Shown here: positions 17,405-27,046 of the stretch, in pieces
How the letters are laid out: the number at the start of each line of letters is the position of its first letter
How positions within the stretch are numbered: position 1 is the stretch's first letter
Assembly: GCA_943359335.1 (NCBI GenBank)
Contig: CALRHC010000007.1
Span: 1 to 47,716 of the forward strand
Length of the DNA: 47,716 bases
DNA from: Candidatus Yanofskyibacteriota bacterium
Lineage (GTDB): Bacteria > Patescibacteriota > Minisyncoccia > JACQLN01
Direction: 5' to 3'
Position numbers and translations under genes: made by a program
Notes under the pieces: generated by a model
What the model was told of the DNA's origin: nothing
Databases searched by the model: none
The model's input: the letters and a program-made list of their open reading frames with translations, nothing else

Positions 17405-18631
17405 TTACTTTTCCGTTTCTTTTTCCGATTTTTCTATATCTTCTTCTTTGTCTTTACCATTAATATTTAATTCCCCATTTGGACCGTTTATTTTTTTACC
17501 ATCTTCATAAACCCAAATTTTGTTTTTACCAAGTTCGGCAAAGAATGGTTCGGGTGGCACTATAAATTCTGGCGAGTATACACCCTTTTCTGTTATTTCG
17601 TTATTTAAAATCATTCTAGCTAAAATTGCGGCTGGAAAACCTGTATCTATGTTGCAAGTTGCTTTTTCCCAACCCGGCAATGTTCCAGCAGTAGAATCCA
17701 TTTCTACAGTTTTTGGTTTTCCATCTTTTGTGCCAAAAACTTTCAAAAACAAATTTTCTTTTTCGGTATAACCTTCAGGCACAGGAATTCGGCGTAAAAC
17801 TTCTATAGTAAAATCTAGCGGTCGAATATTTGTGCCATCTATCGCTATCGCCTCTTTGCTCATAAAACCTAAACCTATCAAAGCTTTTAAAGCTACATAA
17901 GAATGCGTAGGAAAACTAGAAAGCACAATAATATTTTTTATGCCCACATCTTTTAAATATTCATAAAAACTATGATGTTCGATATGCTTAGTATATTGAG
18001 TTTTTTGTTTACCAATAGTTTTATAGTAATAACTTATATCGCATTCAGCCGGTTGCTTTAAAACATATTCGCCATTTTCAAAAATTTTGGCCTGTTCGCT
18101 AAATTCATAAGCAATCGCATCTATAGAAAATGGTGTAACAAAGACCGGTTGGTTGGAATCCCATGCAAAACCCACGTGAACAGTTTCTATGGTATCGAAC
18201 TGTGGTTTTAAATAGCGAAGCATTATATTGGTAATACCTGGGGTAGAACCGATACCCGTTACAGCAATAACATTTTTTTCTTTAAAATCTTTATCTAGTT
18301 TTAACTGTTCGTAAAACATTGGCTCTTCCGAACCTAAATCCAAATAGTTCATGCCCAAATCCAAAGCCATTTTTGTAACCGCTAAATTAAAATCATCTAC
18401 CGCACAATTTATTAAAACAGTGGACCCGCTTTTTTTAACAACTCTTTTAGCGCGATCCATTTTACGCAAATCTACTAATGCAAAATCTGCCTTAGGGTGT
18501 TCGATCAATTCTTCTATGCCATAATCGTCGTTGGCACACAACAAAACGCTATGATCATTTTCTAATAAAAATTTAGAAACAATTCTCCCCTGCATTCCAT
18601 TTGCACCAACAACTACAAAATCGTATTTCAT
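17405..18631 (-). CDS. Saccharopine dehydrogenase-like NAD(P)-binding oxidoreductase
   Basis: VVVGANGMQGRIVSKFL, GIGSTPGITNIMLRYL. Confidence 0.8.
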   Translation of the reverse strand: MKYDFVVVGANGMQGRIVSKFLLENDHSVLLCANDDYGIEELIEHPKADFALVDLRKMDRAKRVVKKSGSTVLINCAVDDFNLAVTKMALDLGMNYLDLGSEEPMFYEQLKLDKDFKEKNVIAVTGIGSTPGITNIMLRYLKPQFDTIETVHVGFAWDSNQPVFVTPFSIDAIAYEFSEQAKIFENGEYVLKQPAECDISYYYKTIGKQKTQYTKHIEHHSFYEYLKDVGIKNIIVLSSFPTHSYVALKALIGLGFMSKEAIAIDGTNIRPLDFTIEVLRRIPVPEGYTEKENLFLKVFGTKDGKPKTVEMDSTAGTLPGWEKATCNIDTGFPAAILARMILNNEITEKGVYSPEFIVPPEPFFAELGKNKIWVYEDGKKINGPNGELNINGKDKEEDIEKSEKETEK

Positions 18632-18748
18632 ATTAATTTTTGTTTAGCGAAAAATTTTATTGCTTTAATAATATACAAAAAAAAAAATATTGTAAACAAA
18701 AAAAGAGAATATCTTATTCTCTTTTTTAAAAAACTTATAAAATAAAAA

Positions 18749-19129
18749 TTATTTTCTCCTAAATCTAGCTAGTGGCGAGACTCTTAATAATTTAGAAATG
18801 GACCTGGCACCACGGCGAAAAATTGTTTCTTTTTTTCCTTTAAACTTTAGCACTCCGCTTCTTAACTCGTCTCTAACTTCATCGAGTGCAGCCTGAACAC
18901 TAAAAGCCTCGGAGCGTGCACGTAATAAATTTTTTCCAATACCTATGTTGGCTTCCGCAAAAAAAATCTCTCCTTTATTATGATGAAAAGTACTCCTGCC
19001 AACCTCTACTCTCATTTCTGTTTCTCCAAAACCTTGAAACATCTTTTCCAAAGGCATTAAAGTTGAATTTATATACTCGTTTACCGAAGGTGTTAAAGAG
19101 AAATTTGTAGATTTTACTATTATTTTCAT
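18749..19129 (-). CDS. hpf: Ribosome hibernation promoting factor (HPF/RaiA family)
   Basis: MKIIVKSTNFSLTPSVNEYINSTLMPLEKMF...FFAEANIGIGKNLLRARSEAFSVQAALDEV. Confidence 0.85.
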   Translation of the reverse strand: MKIIVKSTNFSLTPSVNEYINSTLMPLEKMFQGFGETEMRVEVGRSTFHHNKGEIFFAEANIGIGKNLLRARSEAFSVQAALDEVRDELRSGVLKFKGKKETIFRRGARSISKLLRVSPLARFRRK

Positions 19130-20667
19130 TGTTTTTTATTGATTAATCTTATATAAAGCAATCCGAACCCAAAGCCCAAAACCATAACCGACACTACCCA
19201 AAATAGTAACCCGCTAGGTAATTTACTCCAAAAAGAGTTTTCCTCTTCCTGTTTATTGCCTAATTCAGCATAATCTAAGCTCGAAGCCTCAACTTGATTA
19301 TAAAAACTCGCTAAATAATTTTTAGCAGGCAAACTCTCTGGCTTTTGCTTTACTAAATTTGGAACTACCTTCATATTTTCTAACAACGCCGCGCCCGAAG
19401 AAGTAACAATATTTATACCACCCGGAGTTACTTCTTTTGTCCAAAAAAATCCACTTGAGGTTCGGCTAGCTGAAAAACCACTTTGAACCTTATCAAAAAC
19501 AACCTCATCCATTGTTAAACCGTTCGGATATTTTATTTTAATTGATCCGGCAGAAACATCTAAACCAGAAACTGCCTGCGAAACCACAAAATATCCCCCC
19601 GTAGCGACAATAGAAAATGGCGGCAAAATAAAATTCTTTTTTCCGCTTTCTAAAATCCATCCTCCGATATCGATCGTTGATTTATTTGGATTAAATATTT
19701 CTATCCAAGAAGAAGTTGAAGAAGATTGTCCAACAAAAATTTCGTTTATTAAGACTTTACCACCAAAAATAGAAACTCTTATCTGATCCAGAGACACTTC
19801 GGAACCATTGGAAACTTCTAGTGTAACAAGATATGTTCCAGAAAATTGGTAACCATATTCTATATTTATTCCCTCTTTTACAGCACCATCACCCAAATAC
19901 CATTTATAAGAATTAGCGCCCTCCGATTTTGAAGCATCAAATTTTATTTTTTGATTAACCTCGGCCACAACATCTTGCCCAGCATCTGCTTTAAGCAAAA
20001 TAATTGGTGTAGAAGTTCCCATAGAAACTCCGGACCCACTTTCGCCAGAACCAACAGTTTGATTCTCGATTACAGATGATGATGCAGTACCCGAAGCAAC
20101 AGATGAATTTTGCGCTTTAGGTGTACCAACTATATTTCCACCCTGAGCATCTTTACCATTTATAGTTACACCATTGTTTGTTTGCCATGTTCCATCTGCT
20201 TTTCTTTCCATACTAGCTTTTGAAGCGCTATCTCCTGCAGGCCAACCAGAAGACGCATCTATATAATCTACAACCAAACCCCCAGAATCTTTCAAAACCA
20301 AATTTTCACCACTATTATTTAAACCACTGCCAACAAAAGACCCAAAAACATCGGCTAAAATATCGCTAATACTATTATCATCTGTGCGTTCAATTAAATA
20401 ATAACCACCAACTGCAATTGTTCCGGAGAGATTAAGAATCAGTGTAGAACCACCTGCTTCATATAAACCCCAACCTGTTAAATCAACGATACCTGATGAA
20501 GAATTATAAAGCTCTATCCATTCATCGGCACTATTAGCCGAAGTACCCGTCCATGCAATTTCGTTTATTAAAACAGAATCGGCTCCGAAAGCGATCGGAG
20601 CCGATAGTGAAAACAAAAACATAACAATTATTGTATAAAATATATGTATTTTTAATGGAGATCTCAT
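19126..20667 (-). CDS. Lamin-tail-domain (LTD) and PKD-containing surface protein with C-terminal TM
   Basis: Signal peptide; VLINEIAWTGTSANSADEWIELYNSS and VLINEIFVGQSSSTSSWIEIFNPN LTD repeats; PKD-like YKWYLGDGAVKEG. Confidence 0.85.
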   Translation of the reverse strand: MRSPLKIHIFYTIIVMFLFSLSAPIAFGADSVLINEIAWTGTSANSADEWIELYNSSSGIVDLTGWGLYEAGGSTLILNLSGTIAVGGYYLIERTDDNSISDILADVFGSFVGSGLNNSGENLVLKDSGGLVVDYIDASSGWPAGDSASKASMERKADGTWQTNNGVTINGKDAQGGNIVGTPKAQNSSVASGTASSSVIENQTVGSGESGSGVSMGTSTPIILLKADAGQDVVAEVNQKIKFDASKSEGANSYKWYLGDGAVKEGINIEYGYQFSGTYLVTLEVSNGSEVSLDQIRVSIFGGKVLINEIFVGQSSSTSSWIEIFNPNKSTIDIGGWILESGKKNFILPPFSIVATGGYFVVSQAVSGLDVSAGSIKIKYPNGLTMDEVVFDKVQSGFSASRTSSGFFWTKEVTPGGINIVTSSGAALLENMKVVPNLVKQKPESLPAKNYLASFYNQVEASSLDYAELGNKQEEENSFWSKLPSGLLFWVVSVMVLGFGFGLLYIRLINKKQ

Positions 20668-20933
20668 CTAAAAATATCTCTTATGTTTACTTGGTTTCTA
20701 TTTAATTCGTCTAACCTATTAGAACGAAAATCTAAATCTTTAACCACAATTTCTAGTAAAGTCTGCTTTATGCTTGTTGGAGATGATGTAGAATCGGATG
20801 CTTCGGTTATGGTTTGCCAAGCATAAAAATAAAAAATTAACCCAACTATAAAAGCTACAATCAAAGAAAGTGCAAAAACTATTCTAAGACCTTTTTTCTC
20901 TATAAAACTTGCAATTATTAAATCTTTATTCAT
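20664..20933 (-). CDS. Small membrane protein of pilus operon
   Basis: Single TM, operon context with 4-nt overlaps. Confidence 0.55.
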   Translation of the reverse strand: MNKDLIIASFIEKKGLRIVFALSLIVAFIVGLIFYFYAWQTITEASDSTSSPTSIKQTLLEIVVKDLDFRSNRLDELNRNQVNIRDIFR

Positions 20934-21439
20934 GGTAATTGGATTTGAATATCTAAAGCTGTTCTTACACGCTCAGAATCGGAAGATTTACTAATAATAA
21001 TATTTGTTGAACGCACCAAGTATGGAGAATTTTCTATTTGAGCCAAAAAATTAACCGTAGCAGAATAAGAACCTTCTAAATTTATTTTTAGATTCTGAAC
21101 ATTATTTCCTTCCGAAATATTAGATAAATTTACTAAATTACCAGTATTTCTTGCGCTAGACTCAACAAAATCGATAAATTCAACAAACCTATCTTTGCCT
21201 ACAAAAGAGCTTTCGAGTTTTTGACTTAATACTTCCAAACCATCTCTGTCTCTATTAACCTGAAGAGTGTTTGCTCTTTTACCTGCTAAAACATTGTATT
21301 CGTTGTTTTTTTGCAAAAATTCTGCTTTGGTATTGGCAACCATAAATAAAAAAACAAATATTAAAACGAACGAAACCAGTATAACGCTAGTAACCACCCA
21401 AAAAGATTTAACAAATTCTAACAGGATTTTTTTGTCCAT
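20930..21439 (-). CDS. PilO-like pilus assembly protein
   Basis: N-terminal TM plus coiled coil, position after pilM/pilN. Confidence 0.65.
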   Translation of the reverse strand: MDKKILLEFVKSFWVVTSVILVSFVLIFVFLFMVANTKAEFLQKNNEYNVLAGKRANTLQVNRDRDGLEVLSQKLESSFVGKDRFVEFIDFVESSARNTGNLVNLSNISEGNNVQNLKINLEGSYSATVNFLAQIENSPYLVRSTNIIISKSSDSERVRTALDIQIQLP

Positions 21440-21969
21440 TATTTAAAATAAAAAGATAAAACAAACGAAGGATTATTTTTCTGTAAATAATTAGTTAAAG
21501 GTGAATCCATCTTTTCAAAATATTCTGCTTTTTTAATTTTGTTTTCTATATAAACGATATCGTCTCTTGTTGCAGCTTGACCCGATAAAATTATTTTCTT
21601 AGACATTACATCAATATTTAAACCAGTTAATTTTACTGGCGATGGAACCATACTAGAAACTTTCATTAAAATATCGTTCATACTAACACTTTCGTCTCTA
21701 AATACTTGATATTTAGAGAGCTGCAAATTTAATTTTTTAATTTCATCTTCTAAGCTTCTAGCTTGATCCGCTTCCTCTGTTGTGGCTTCTATATTTATAC
21801 TCTGACTTAATTCGCGTAACTGAATTTTAAGAAAAACCAATGTGTTTAATACAAATATTGCTCCGCCAAAAAAAATAATAGCTATAACAAAAACAAAAGT
21901 GTGCAATTGCTTTTTTAAAAGCATTTTATATACAATGTCTTTTTCTTGTGGAGGAAGTAAGTTAACCAT
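21439..21969 (-). CDS. pilN: PilN-like pilus assembly protein
   Basis: MVNLLPP start, N-terminal TM, LTGLNIDVMSKKIILSGQAATRDDI. Confidence 0.75.
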   Translation of the reverse strand: MVNLLPPQEKDIVYKMLLKKQLHTFVFVIAIIFFGGAIFVLNTLVFLKIQLRELSQSINIEATTEEADQARSLEDEIKKLNLQLSKYQVFRDESVSMNDILMKVSSMVPSPVKLTGLNIDVMSKKIILSGQAATRDDIVYIENKIKKAEYFEKMDSPLTNYLQKNNPSFVLSFYFK

Positions 21970-23054
21970 TATTTTATTTCTTCAAAATTCCTTAAAGCAA
22001 GTCCGATAGCCGATGTATAAGGTAAAGATTCTTCTAAAGATAATTTTACTTTAGAATGCGGATTAATATGGATTCTAGAAATTGGGTTAGCTAAAACAAC
22101 ATTAAGGCCAACCTCTTGATTTAACCAATCAGCTATGCCCCATAAACAAGCGCCACCTCCGGTTAAAACTATTTTAGAAATCTTTTTAGCACCTTCGGAA
22201 AGATAATGACTAGAAGGATGTGTTTCAAAAAAAGTAAGGTAATTCTGTATCTGATCTTTTAAAGCTTCTAAGCTTGGGCGCAATGCCTGCAATAATTCTC
22301 TACCCTTTTCTTGGTTTTTATCTAAACCAACCATTCTTTTCATAAACTCAGCTTCTTTTAGATTTACTGGGAAGTGTTCGGAAAGAGTTCTACTAAATTG
22401 ATTACCAGCTACAGTATTAGAAGAAGTAAACTTTAAAATACCCTCGGAAACTATCATGAACCTTGTTTGAGTTGACCCTATATCTAAAACTAAAACGGAA
22501 TCCCTACCTTCGTTCCTAGAAAACAGGGCTCTTTCAGCAGCTACAGACTCTAATTCTAGAGCTAAAGCAACATATCCGTTCTTTTTAAAAAAATCTGCAT
22601 ATGAGTCGGAGATTTTCTTGGGAACAGCTTGCACCATAATATCGTAATGCCCTGCCTCTGTATTTATATTCAAAATTTCATGACCATAATAAATTTCATC
22701 TAAAGCCAAAGGTAAATTAGATTCGACTTCGAACTTAAGAGCACTTTCAAGCTCTTTGCCTTTTAAGGCTATAGGCAACTCCACAACCCTTAAAAAAGCT
22801 TTCTCTTCTGGCAGAGAAACAACTAAATATTTTGTCTTTGGAAAATTACTTTTTTCACTAGCTATAAGTGTATTTAAAACTTCTAAAAAGGCGCCTTCAT
22901 TTTTAATTTCTCCATCAACAAAAGCGCCTTCTGGTAAATAGCCTTTTCCAAAAGCAACCAAATCAAAAAGACCTTTATCGCCCTTTTTTAAAGCAACGGC
23001 TTTTATAGAATTTTCAGAAATATCTAAACCAATAGATGGCGGAAAAAACTGCAT
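21969..23054 (-). CDS. pilM: Type IV pilus actin-like ATPase PilM
   Basis: IGLDISENSIKAVAL, VLDIGSTQTRFMI, KIVLTGGGACLWGIADWL. Confidence 0.9.
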   Translation of the reverse strand: MQFFPPSIGLDISENSIKAVALKKGDKGLFDLVAFGKGYLPEGAFVDGEIKNEGAFLEVLNTLIASEKSNFPKTKYLVVSLPEEKAFLRVVELPIALKGKELESALKFEVESNLPLALDEIYYGHEILNINTEAGHYDIMVQAVPKKISDSYADFFKKNGYVALALELESVAAERALFSRNEGRDSVLVLDIGSTQTRFMIVSEGILKFTSSNTVAGNQFSRTLSEHFPVNLKEAEFMKRMVGLDKNQEKGRELLQALRPSLEALKDQIQNYLTFFETHPSSHYLSEGAKKISKIVLTGGGACLWGIADWLNQEVGLNVVLANPISRIHINPHSKVKLSLEESLPYTSAIGLALRNFEEIK

Positions 23055-23086
23055 GAGTATATAAAATTATAATTAAGTAAATTATA

Positions 23087-23186
23087 CCCCGTTAGAAGCT
23101 TATTTGAAAACTACTCCAAACGGGATAAGCAAAACAACTAATATAATGTATATCGAAAATTATTATAAACTATGCTTCTAACGGGG
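23087..23186. mobile_element. MITE-like inverted-repeat element, copy 2
   Basis: CCCCGTTAGAAGC (23087-23099)/GCTTCTAACGGGG (23174-23186); flanking direct repeat TTATA (23082-23086 and 23187-23191). Confidence 0.75.
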
Positions 23187-23209
23187 TTATATCATAAACA
23201 TTGATTTTA

Positions 23210-23638
23210 TTACTGTGTATCCTGCCATCTTTTAATTTTAGAAGACGGGCCAGCGCCATCAATACGTAAAGTACCGTTACCAAAATACTTATTTCCAACT
23301 TGTGAAGAAAAAAGATAATCTCTAACAGAATTTTCAACTAATAAAGACGAACTTAAAGTTGAATCTGCTACTTCTAAACTTTCCCCATTAGTTATATCTG
23401 CTAAATCTGTGTCACGATTACGCCTTAACGCATCTTCGATAAAAGATTCGATTGCATAAATATTCTTAAATTCTATTATACTAGTTCTTGTTAAAAAAAC
23501 CCCTTTTAAAACTAGTATTGAGAAAACAGAAAATAAAGTACCTAAAACAACCATCATTACCAAAAAAGAAAACATAGCGGCATAACCACTTGGATCTTGA
23601 AACTTGAAGCTTGGAACTTGGAACTTTTTTAATTTCAT
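23210..23638 (-). CDS. PilX-like membrane protein of pilus operon
   Basis: SGYAAMFSFLVMMVVLGTLFSVFSILVL after N-terminal leader. Confidence 0.65.
   Translation of the reverse strand: MKLKKFQVPSFKFQDPSGYAAMFSFLVMMVVLGTLFSVFSILVLKGVFLTRTSIIEFKNIYAIESFIEDALRRNRDTDLADITNGESLEVADSTLSSSLLVENSVRDYLFSSQVGNKYFGNGTLRIDGAGPSSKIKRWQDTQ
23589..23630. repeat. 7-nt-period repeat array in 5' end of PilX-like gene
   Basis: CTTGGAT CTTGAAA CTTGAAG CTTGGAA CTTGGAA CTTTTTT. Confidence 0.9.
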
Positions 23639-23665
23639 AAGAATTTAAAGATATAAGATACGAAA

Positions 23666-24232
23666 TCATTGTACATACCCTCCCCTAAGCATAGTAAACG
23701 TGGTTAAAGAAAAAACCTCTTCTGGTTTTGCTTTGCTTTTAAGTTCCAAATAGAAACGAATCCCCTCCAAGCCCGCCCGTGGAGTTACACGAACAAATTT
23801 AAACTTTGTTACTTCTATATTATCCGAAGTTAAAACTAAAGGTGTTTCCCCTTCGCGTTGGAACATTACTCTGCCACCAGAAAGATAAATAGTAGCCTCA
23901 CCAACATAGTTACTTCCAAATTGAAAAGGTGTCGACAAAACCAAAGACCCTAAATCATTAGATAAAACAGAATCCGAAATATCTATACTGTTTGCATTTT
24001 TAGTTTCTCTAAAAAAGAAACCAAAAACCTGATGTCCCGAAGAAGCAAGTTCATCTCTGATACTAGAAGTTTTATAGTTATCCATCGTCCCCATCATTAA
24101 ACTCGAAATAGCTATAAGCAAGATACCTAATACACCTACATATAAAATAACTTCTATTAAGGTGAAGCCAAAAAATCTTGAATCCTGAAACTTTAAATTT
24201 GGAACTTTTTTGTGATCTAAAAATTTAGGCAT
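23666..24232 (-). CDS. Type IV prepilin-like protein
   Basis: FFG|FTLIEVILYVGVLGILL cleavage/methylation motif. Confidence 0.85.
   Translation of the reverse strand: MPKFLDHKKVPNLKFQDSRFFGFTLIEVILYVGVLGILLIAISSLMMGTMDNYKTSSIRDELASSGHQVFGFFFRETKNANSIDISDSVLSNDLGSLVLSTPFQFGSNYVGEATIYLSGGRVMFQREGETPLVLTSDNIEVTKFKFVRVTPRAGLEGIRFYLELKSKAKPEEVFSLTTFTMLRGGYVQ
24177..24211. repeat. 7-nt-period repeat array in prepilin leader
   Basis: CTTGAAT CCTGAAA CTTTAAA TTTGGAA CTTTTTT. Confidence 0.75.
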
Positions 24233-24705
24233 TAGAAATTTGCGAGATAGGTTGTTAATTTTATATTTTTATCTCGACCCCTATCATTCCAACTAACCAC
24301 AGCTTCAATTTTTAAAGTATTATTATCTACCGAGCCTCCAGAATTTATAATTTTACCCGTAGATGAATCACGAAAAACAGAATAAACAATAAAGCTTCTA
24401 GAAAATATATTTTGTATTTTATTAGATTCAGAATTTTCTATGCTCCAATCATTTTGACCTTCGGAAAAAGATAAATAGTAAGGAGTGCTAACAGTTAAAT
24501 TACTTAAATTGTTCCAATTTTTATCTCTTAGTACCCTAACTGCTTCTAAAGTTTCTACCGCAATAGCGTTTGCCCTAACACTTAGGCTCTCTGACGAGAT
24601 GCTATGAGAAAAAGCTAAATTAAGTTGAACCAAAGAAACTACAACAATTCCAATTAACCCTAAAACCACGATCGCCTCAATTAAAGTTACGCCTTTATTA
24701 TTCAT
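24232..24705 (-). CDS. Type IV prepilin-like protein
   Basis: NKG|VTLIEAIVVLGLIGIVVVSL. Confidence 0.85.
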   Translation of the reverse strand: MNNKGVTLIEAIVVLGLIGIVVVSLVQLNLAFSHSISSESLSVRANAIAVETLEAVRVLRDKNWNNLSNLTVSTPYYLSFSEGQNDWSIENSESNKIQNIFSRSFIVYSVFRDSSTGKIINSGGSVDNNTLKIEAVVSWNDRGRDKNIKLTTYLANF

Positions 24706-24711
24706 ACTATT

Positions 24712-25641
24712 TTATTGAACTATCATTGTCCCGCCACTGGATCCAACCGAAACTGTTCCGTCAGAAAAATATGTAACAAGCACCCTACCGTCTATGGAAA
24801 TTTCTAACGTAGGTCCAGAACTAGCAGGATCGCGCGTTATCGACATAATTGTATTGGTTGGATCCAACTGATTAGAATACATAGTTACTCTTTGATCCGT
24901 TCCCCCGGCATCAAAATTTCTAACATAATTAAAAACAGTTTTATTGCCATTAAAGTGTGGTTGCATAATAAAAATCTCTGATTGTTCTGGATCCGTTAAA
25001 AATTTAAATTTAAGTTCCGAAGTATTTTGTATACTCCAACCCAAATTAAATTCTTGATGTCCTGTATCTGCAACTTGCCCATTACCACCCGAACCACCTC
25101 CGCCTAAACTCCCTCCAGAAGTATAGGCATGATAAACCCTACCAGAACCATTTACATAAATTGTTCTGGTGTAAGCAGGATCGTTAATAGACGAAAGCAC
25201 AATGGTGCCTGGAGTAGTTGTTCCGTTAAGATGACTAAAAGAAACAATACTGCCTCCATTTTCAAGATTTATACTTGTTATTTTTGTACCCGAAGGCAAG
25301 CTAATAATTTTATTACCAGAACTATTTGGATCATAAACCAAACCCCTAAACAAAACTAAATCTGTATCGTTCAGTTTAACACTGTAACCAGTTTCATCTT
25401 CTTTAACCAAAGAGGACAGGCGAGATTTTTCTAAAGTTAATTTTATTGTATCTGCTCCAGCAGATAACCCACCAGATATTCTTAACCCTGTAAAAGAAAC
25501 AACACCAGCAGCAAGTAAAATACTCGTAATGGCTATAACTATTATAAGTTCAACCAATGTAAACCCCGCACAGCCGTTAGCTTTTAGCTTATAGCTTTTA
25601 GCTTTTAGAAGTTTTGAAATATTGAATTTTGAACTTGGCAT
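24712..25641 (-). CDS. Type IV prepilin-like protein (GspH-like)
   Basis: CAG|FTLVELIIVIAITSILLAAGV. Confidence 0.85.
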   Translation of the reverse strand: MPSSKFNISKLLKAKSYKLKANGCAGFTLVELIIVIAITSILLAAGVVSFTGLRISGGLSAGADTIKLTLEKSRLSSLVKEDETGYSVKLNDTDLVLFRGLVYDPNSSGNKIISLPSGTKITSINLENGGSIVSFSHLNGTTTPGTIVLSSINDPAYTRTIYVNGSGRVYHAYTSGGSLGGGGSGGNGQVADTGHQEFNLGWSIQNTSELKFKFLTDPEQSEIFIMQPHFNGNKTVFNYVRNFDAGGTDQRVTMYSNQLDPTNTIMSITRDPASSGPTLEISIDGRVLVTYFSDGTVSVGSSGGTMIVQ

Positions 25642-25642
25642 T
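25573..25642. repeat. 7-nt-period repeat array in prepilin leader
   Basis: GCCGTTA GCTTTTA GCTTATA GCTTTTA GCTTTTA GAAGTTT TGAAATA TTGAATT TTGAACT TGGCATT. Confidence 0.9.
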
Positions 25643-25757
25643 TGTTTATAAATTACTTGTCCTGTGAAGCTTTAGCGTAGTAGGAGAATTTAAAAATTAA
25701 TGCTTATGAATAATTTTCTGATAGATGCTGCAAGATACAAGTTTTAAGTTACAAGAT

Positions 25758-27005
25758 TTATAATCCTGTCCCTATAGAGTAAATAGGTTGAATTATAGAT
25801 AAAGCAAAAATCCCAACAGCGAGTCCCATAAAAATCATAATTATCGGCTCAATAACAGAAGACATGCTTTTAGTTGCAATAGATACTTCGGATTCAAAAA
25901 AACGAGCAAGTTCTTTTAAAATGTCTGCAAGAGAACCTGTCTCCTCTCCCACGGAAACCATTTCAGTTACTACTGGCGGAAAAAGATCTGGATGCTTCCC
26001 TAATAAAAAAGATAAGTTTTTACCTGTTTCAATTTCAGCCACAGTGTCGGACACAGTCTTTTTGTAAAAATAATTTGTTAAAGAATCACTTGTAATACGC
26101 ACTGCCTCCACCAAAGGAATTCCGCCCAAAAGAAGCGAACTTAAAGTTCTAGAAAATCTAGCTGAATTTATTTTTTTAGTTATATCGGAAAAAATTGGAG
26201 TTTTTAATAAGAATAAGTTTACAGCTTTTTTGCCAAACTTAGTTTTTCTAAAAACAAAATAAGCTAAATAGACAGCCAGAATCGAAGAAAAAATTAATAA
26301 ATACCAATACTTACTCATAAAATTGGCTATGCTAAATATTATTTGAGTACTTATAGGCAAAGGCACATTAAGTTCCGAAAATGTATTAGCAAGTTGAGGC
26401 AAAACAAACGTCATCATAACAACTCCAACGCCTAACATGGCTACTACTATTATTATTGGGTAAACCAAGGCTCCACGGATCTTTCTTTTAAGCATATATT
26501 CCCGACGTAAATGCATCATAACCAATCTTAGCGTGCTCTCTAATTTACCAGAGGCCTCGCCTACTTTCGCCATACTAACAAATAGATCCGGAAAAACATC
26601 GGGATGATGAGAAATAGCTTGGCTAAAAGACTCACCCGAAGCTACTTTATTACTAATATCTTTAAGGGTTTGAGAAAAATATTTATTTTTTGTTTGGCGA
26701 GACAAAGTATCTAATGCTTTATTAAGAGAAAAACCTGCCCTTATCATCAAGCTTAGATGGCGAGCAAAAATAACTTTTTCTTGCAAACTTACATATTTAA
26801 ATAAAAAACTAAAGTAGACAGATAAATCTTTTATAAAAATCGAAGCGGAATCAGAAGATGTTTCTGTTGTCCCTTTTTCTTTTGCAAAAACTAAAAACAT
26901 ACCCTCATCTCTTAATGTGCGAGCTAAAGCTATCTGGCTATCGGCAGTTTTAACACCTTCAGTTTTTTTGCCATCTTTAGAAATGGCCCTATATTCGTAT
27001 TCCAT
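25758..27005 (-). CDS. pilC: Type IV pilus inner membrane protein PilC
   Basis: YRAISKDGKKTEGV, FARHLSLMIRAGFSLNKALDTL, VGEETGSLADILKELARFFESEV. Confidence 0.95.
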   Translation of the reverse strand: MEYEYRAISKDGKKTEGVKTADSQIALARTLRDEGMFLVFAKEKGTTETSSDSASIFIKDLSVYFSFLFKYVSLQEKVIFARHLSLMIRAGFSLNKALDTLSRQTKNKYFSQTLKDISNKVASGESFSQAISHHPDVFPDLFVSMAKVGEASGKLESTLRLVMMHLRREYMLKRKIRGALVYPIIIVVAMLGVGVVMMTFVLPQLANTFSELNVPLPISTQIIFSIANFMSKYWYLLIFSSILAVYLAYFVFRKTKFGKKAVNLFLLKTPIFSDITKKINSARFSRTLSSLLLGGIPLVEAVRITSDSLTNYFYKKTVSDTVAEIETGKNLSFLLGKHPDLFPPVVTEMVSVGEETGSLADILKELARFFESEVSIATKSMSSVIEPIIMIFMGLAVGIFALSIIQPIYSIGTGL

Positions 27006-27046
27006 GCCAAATTTATCTAAGAGTAAAACGATTAATTATTAAATTT

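Noticed and set aside
25573-25642. CRISPR-like array
   Set aside because: Unit is 7 nt with no spacers and no cas genes; no CRISPR array seen anywhere in the window.
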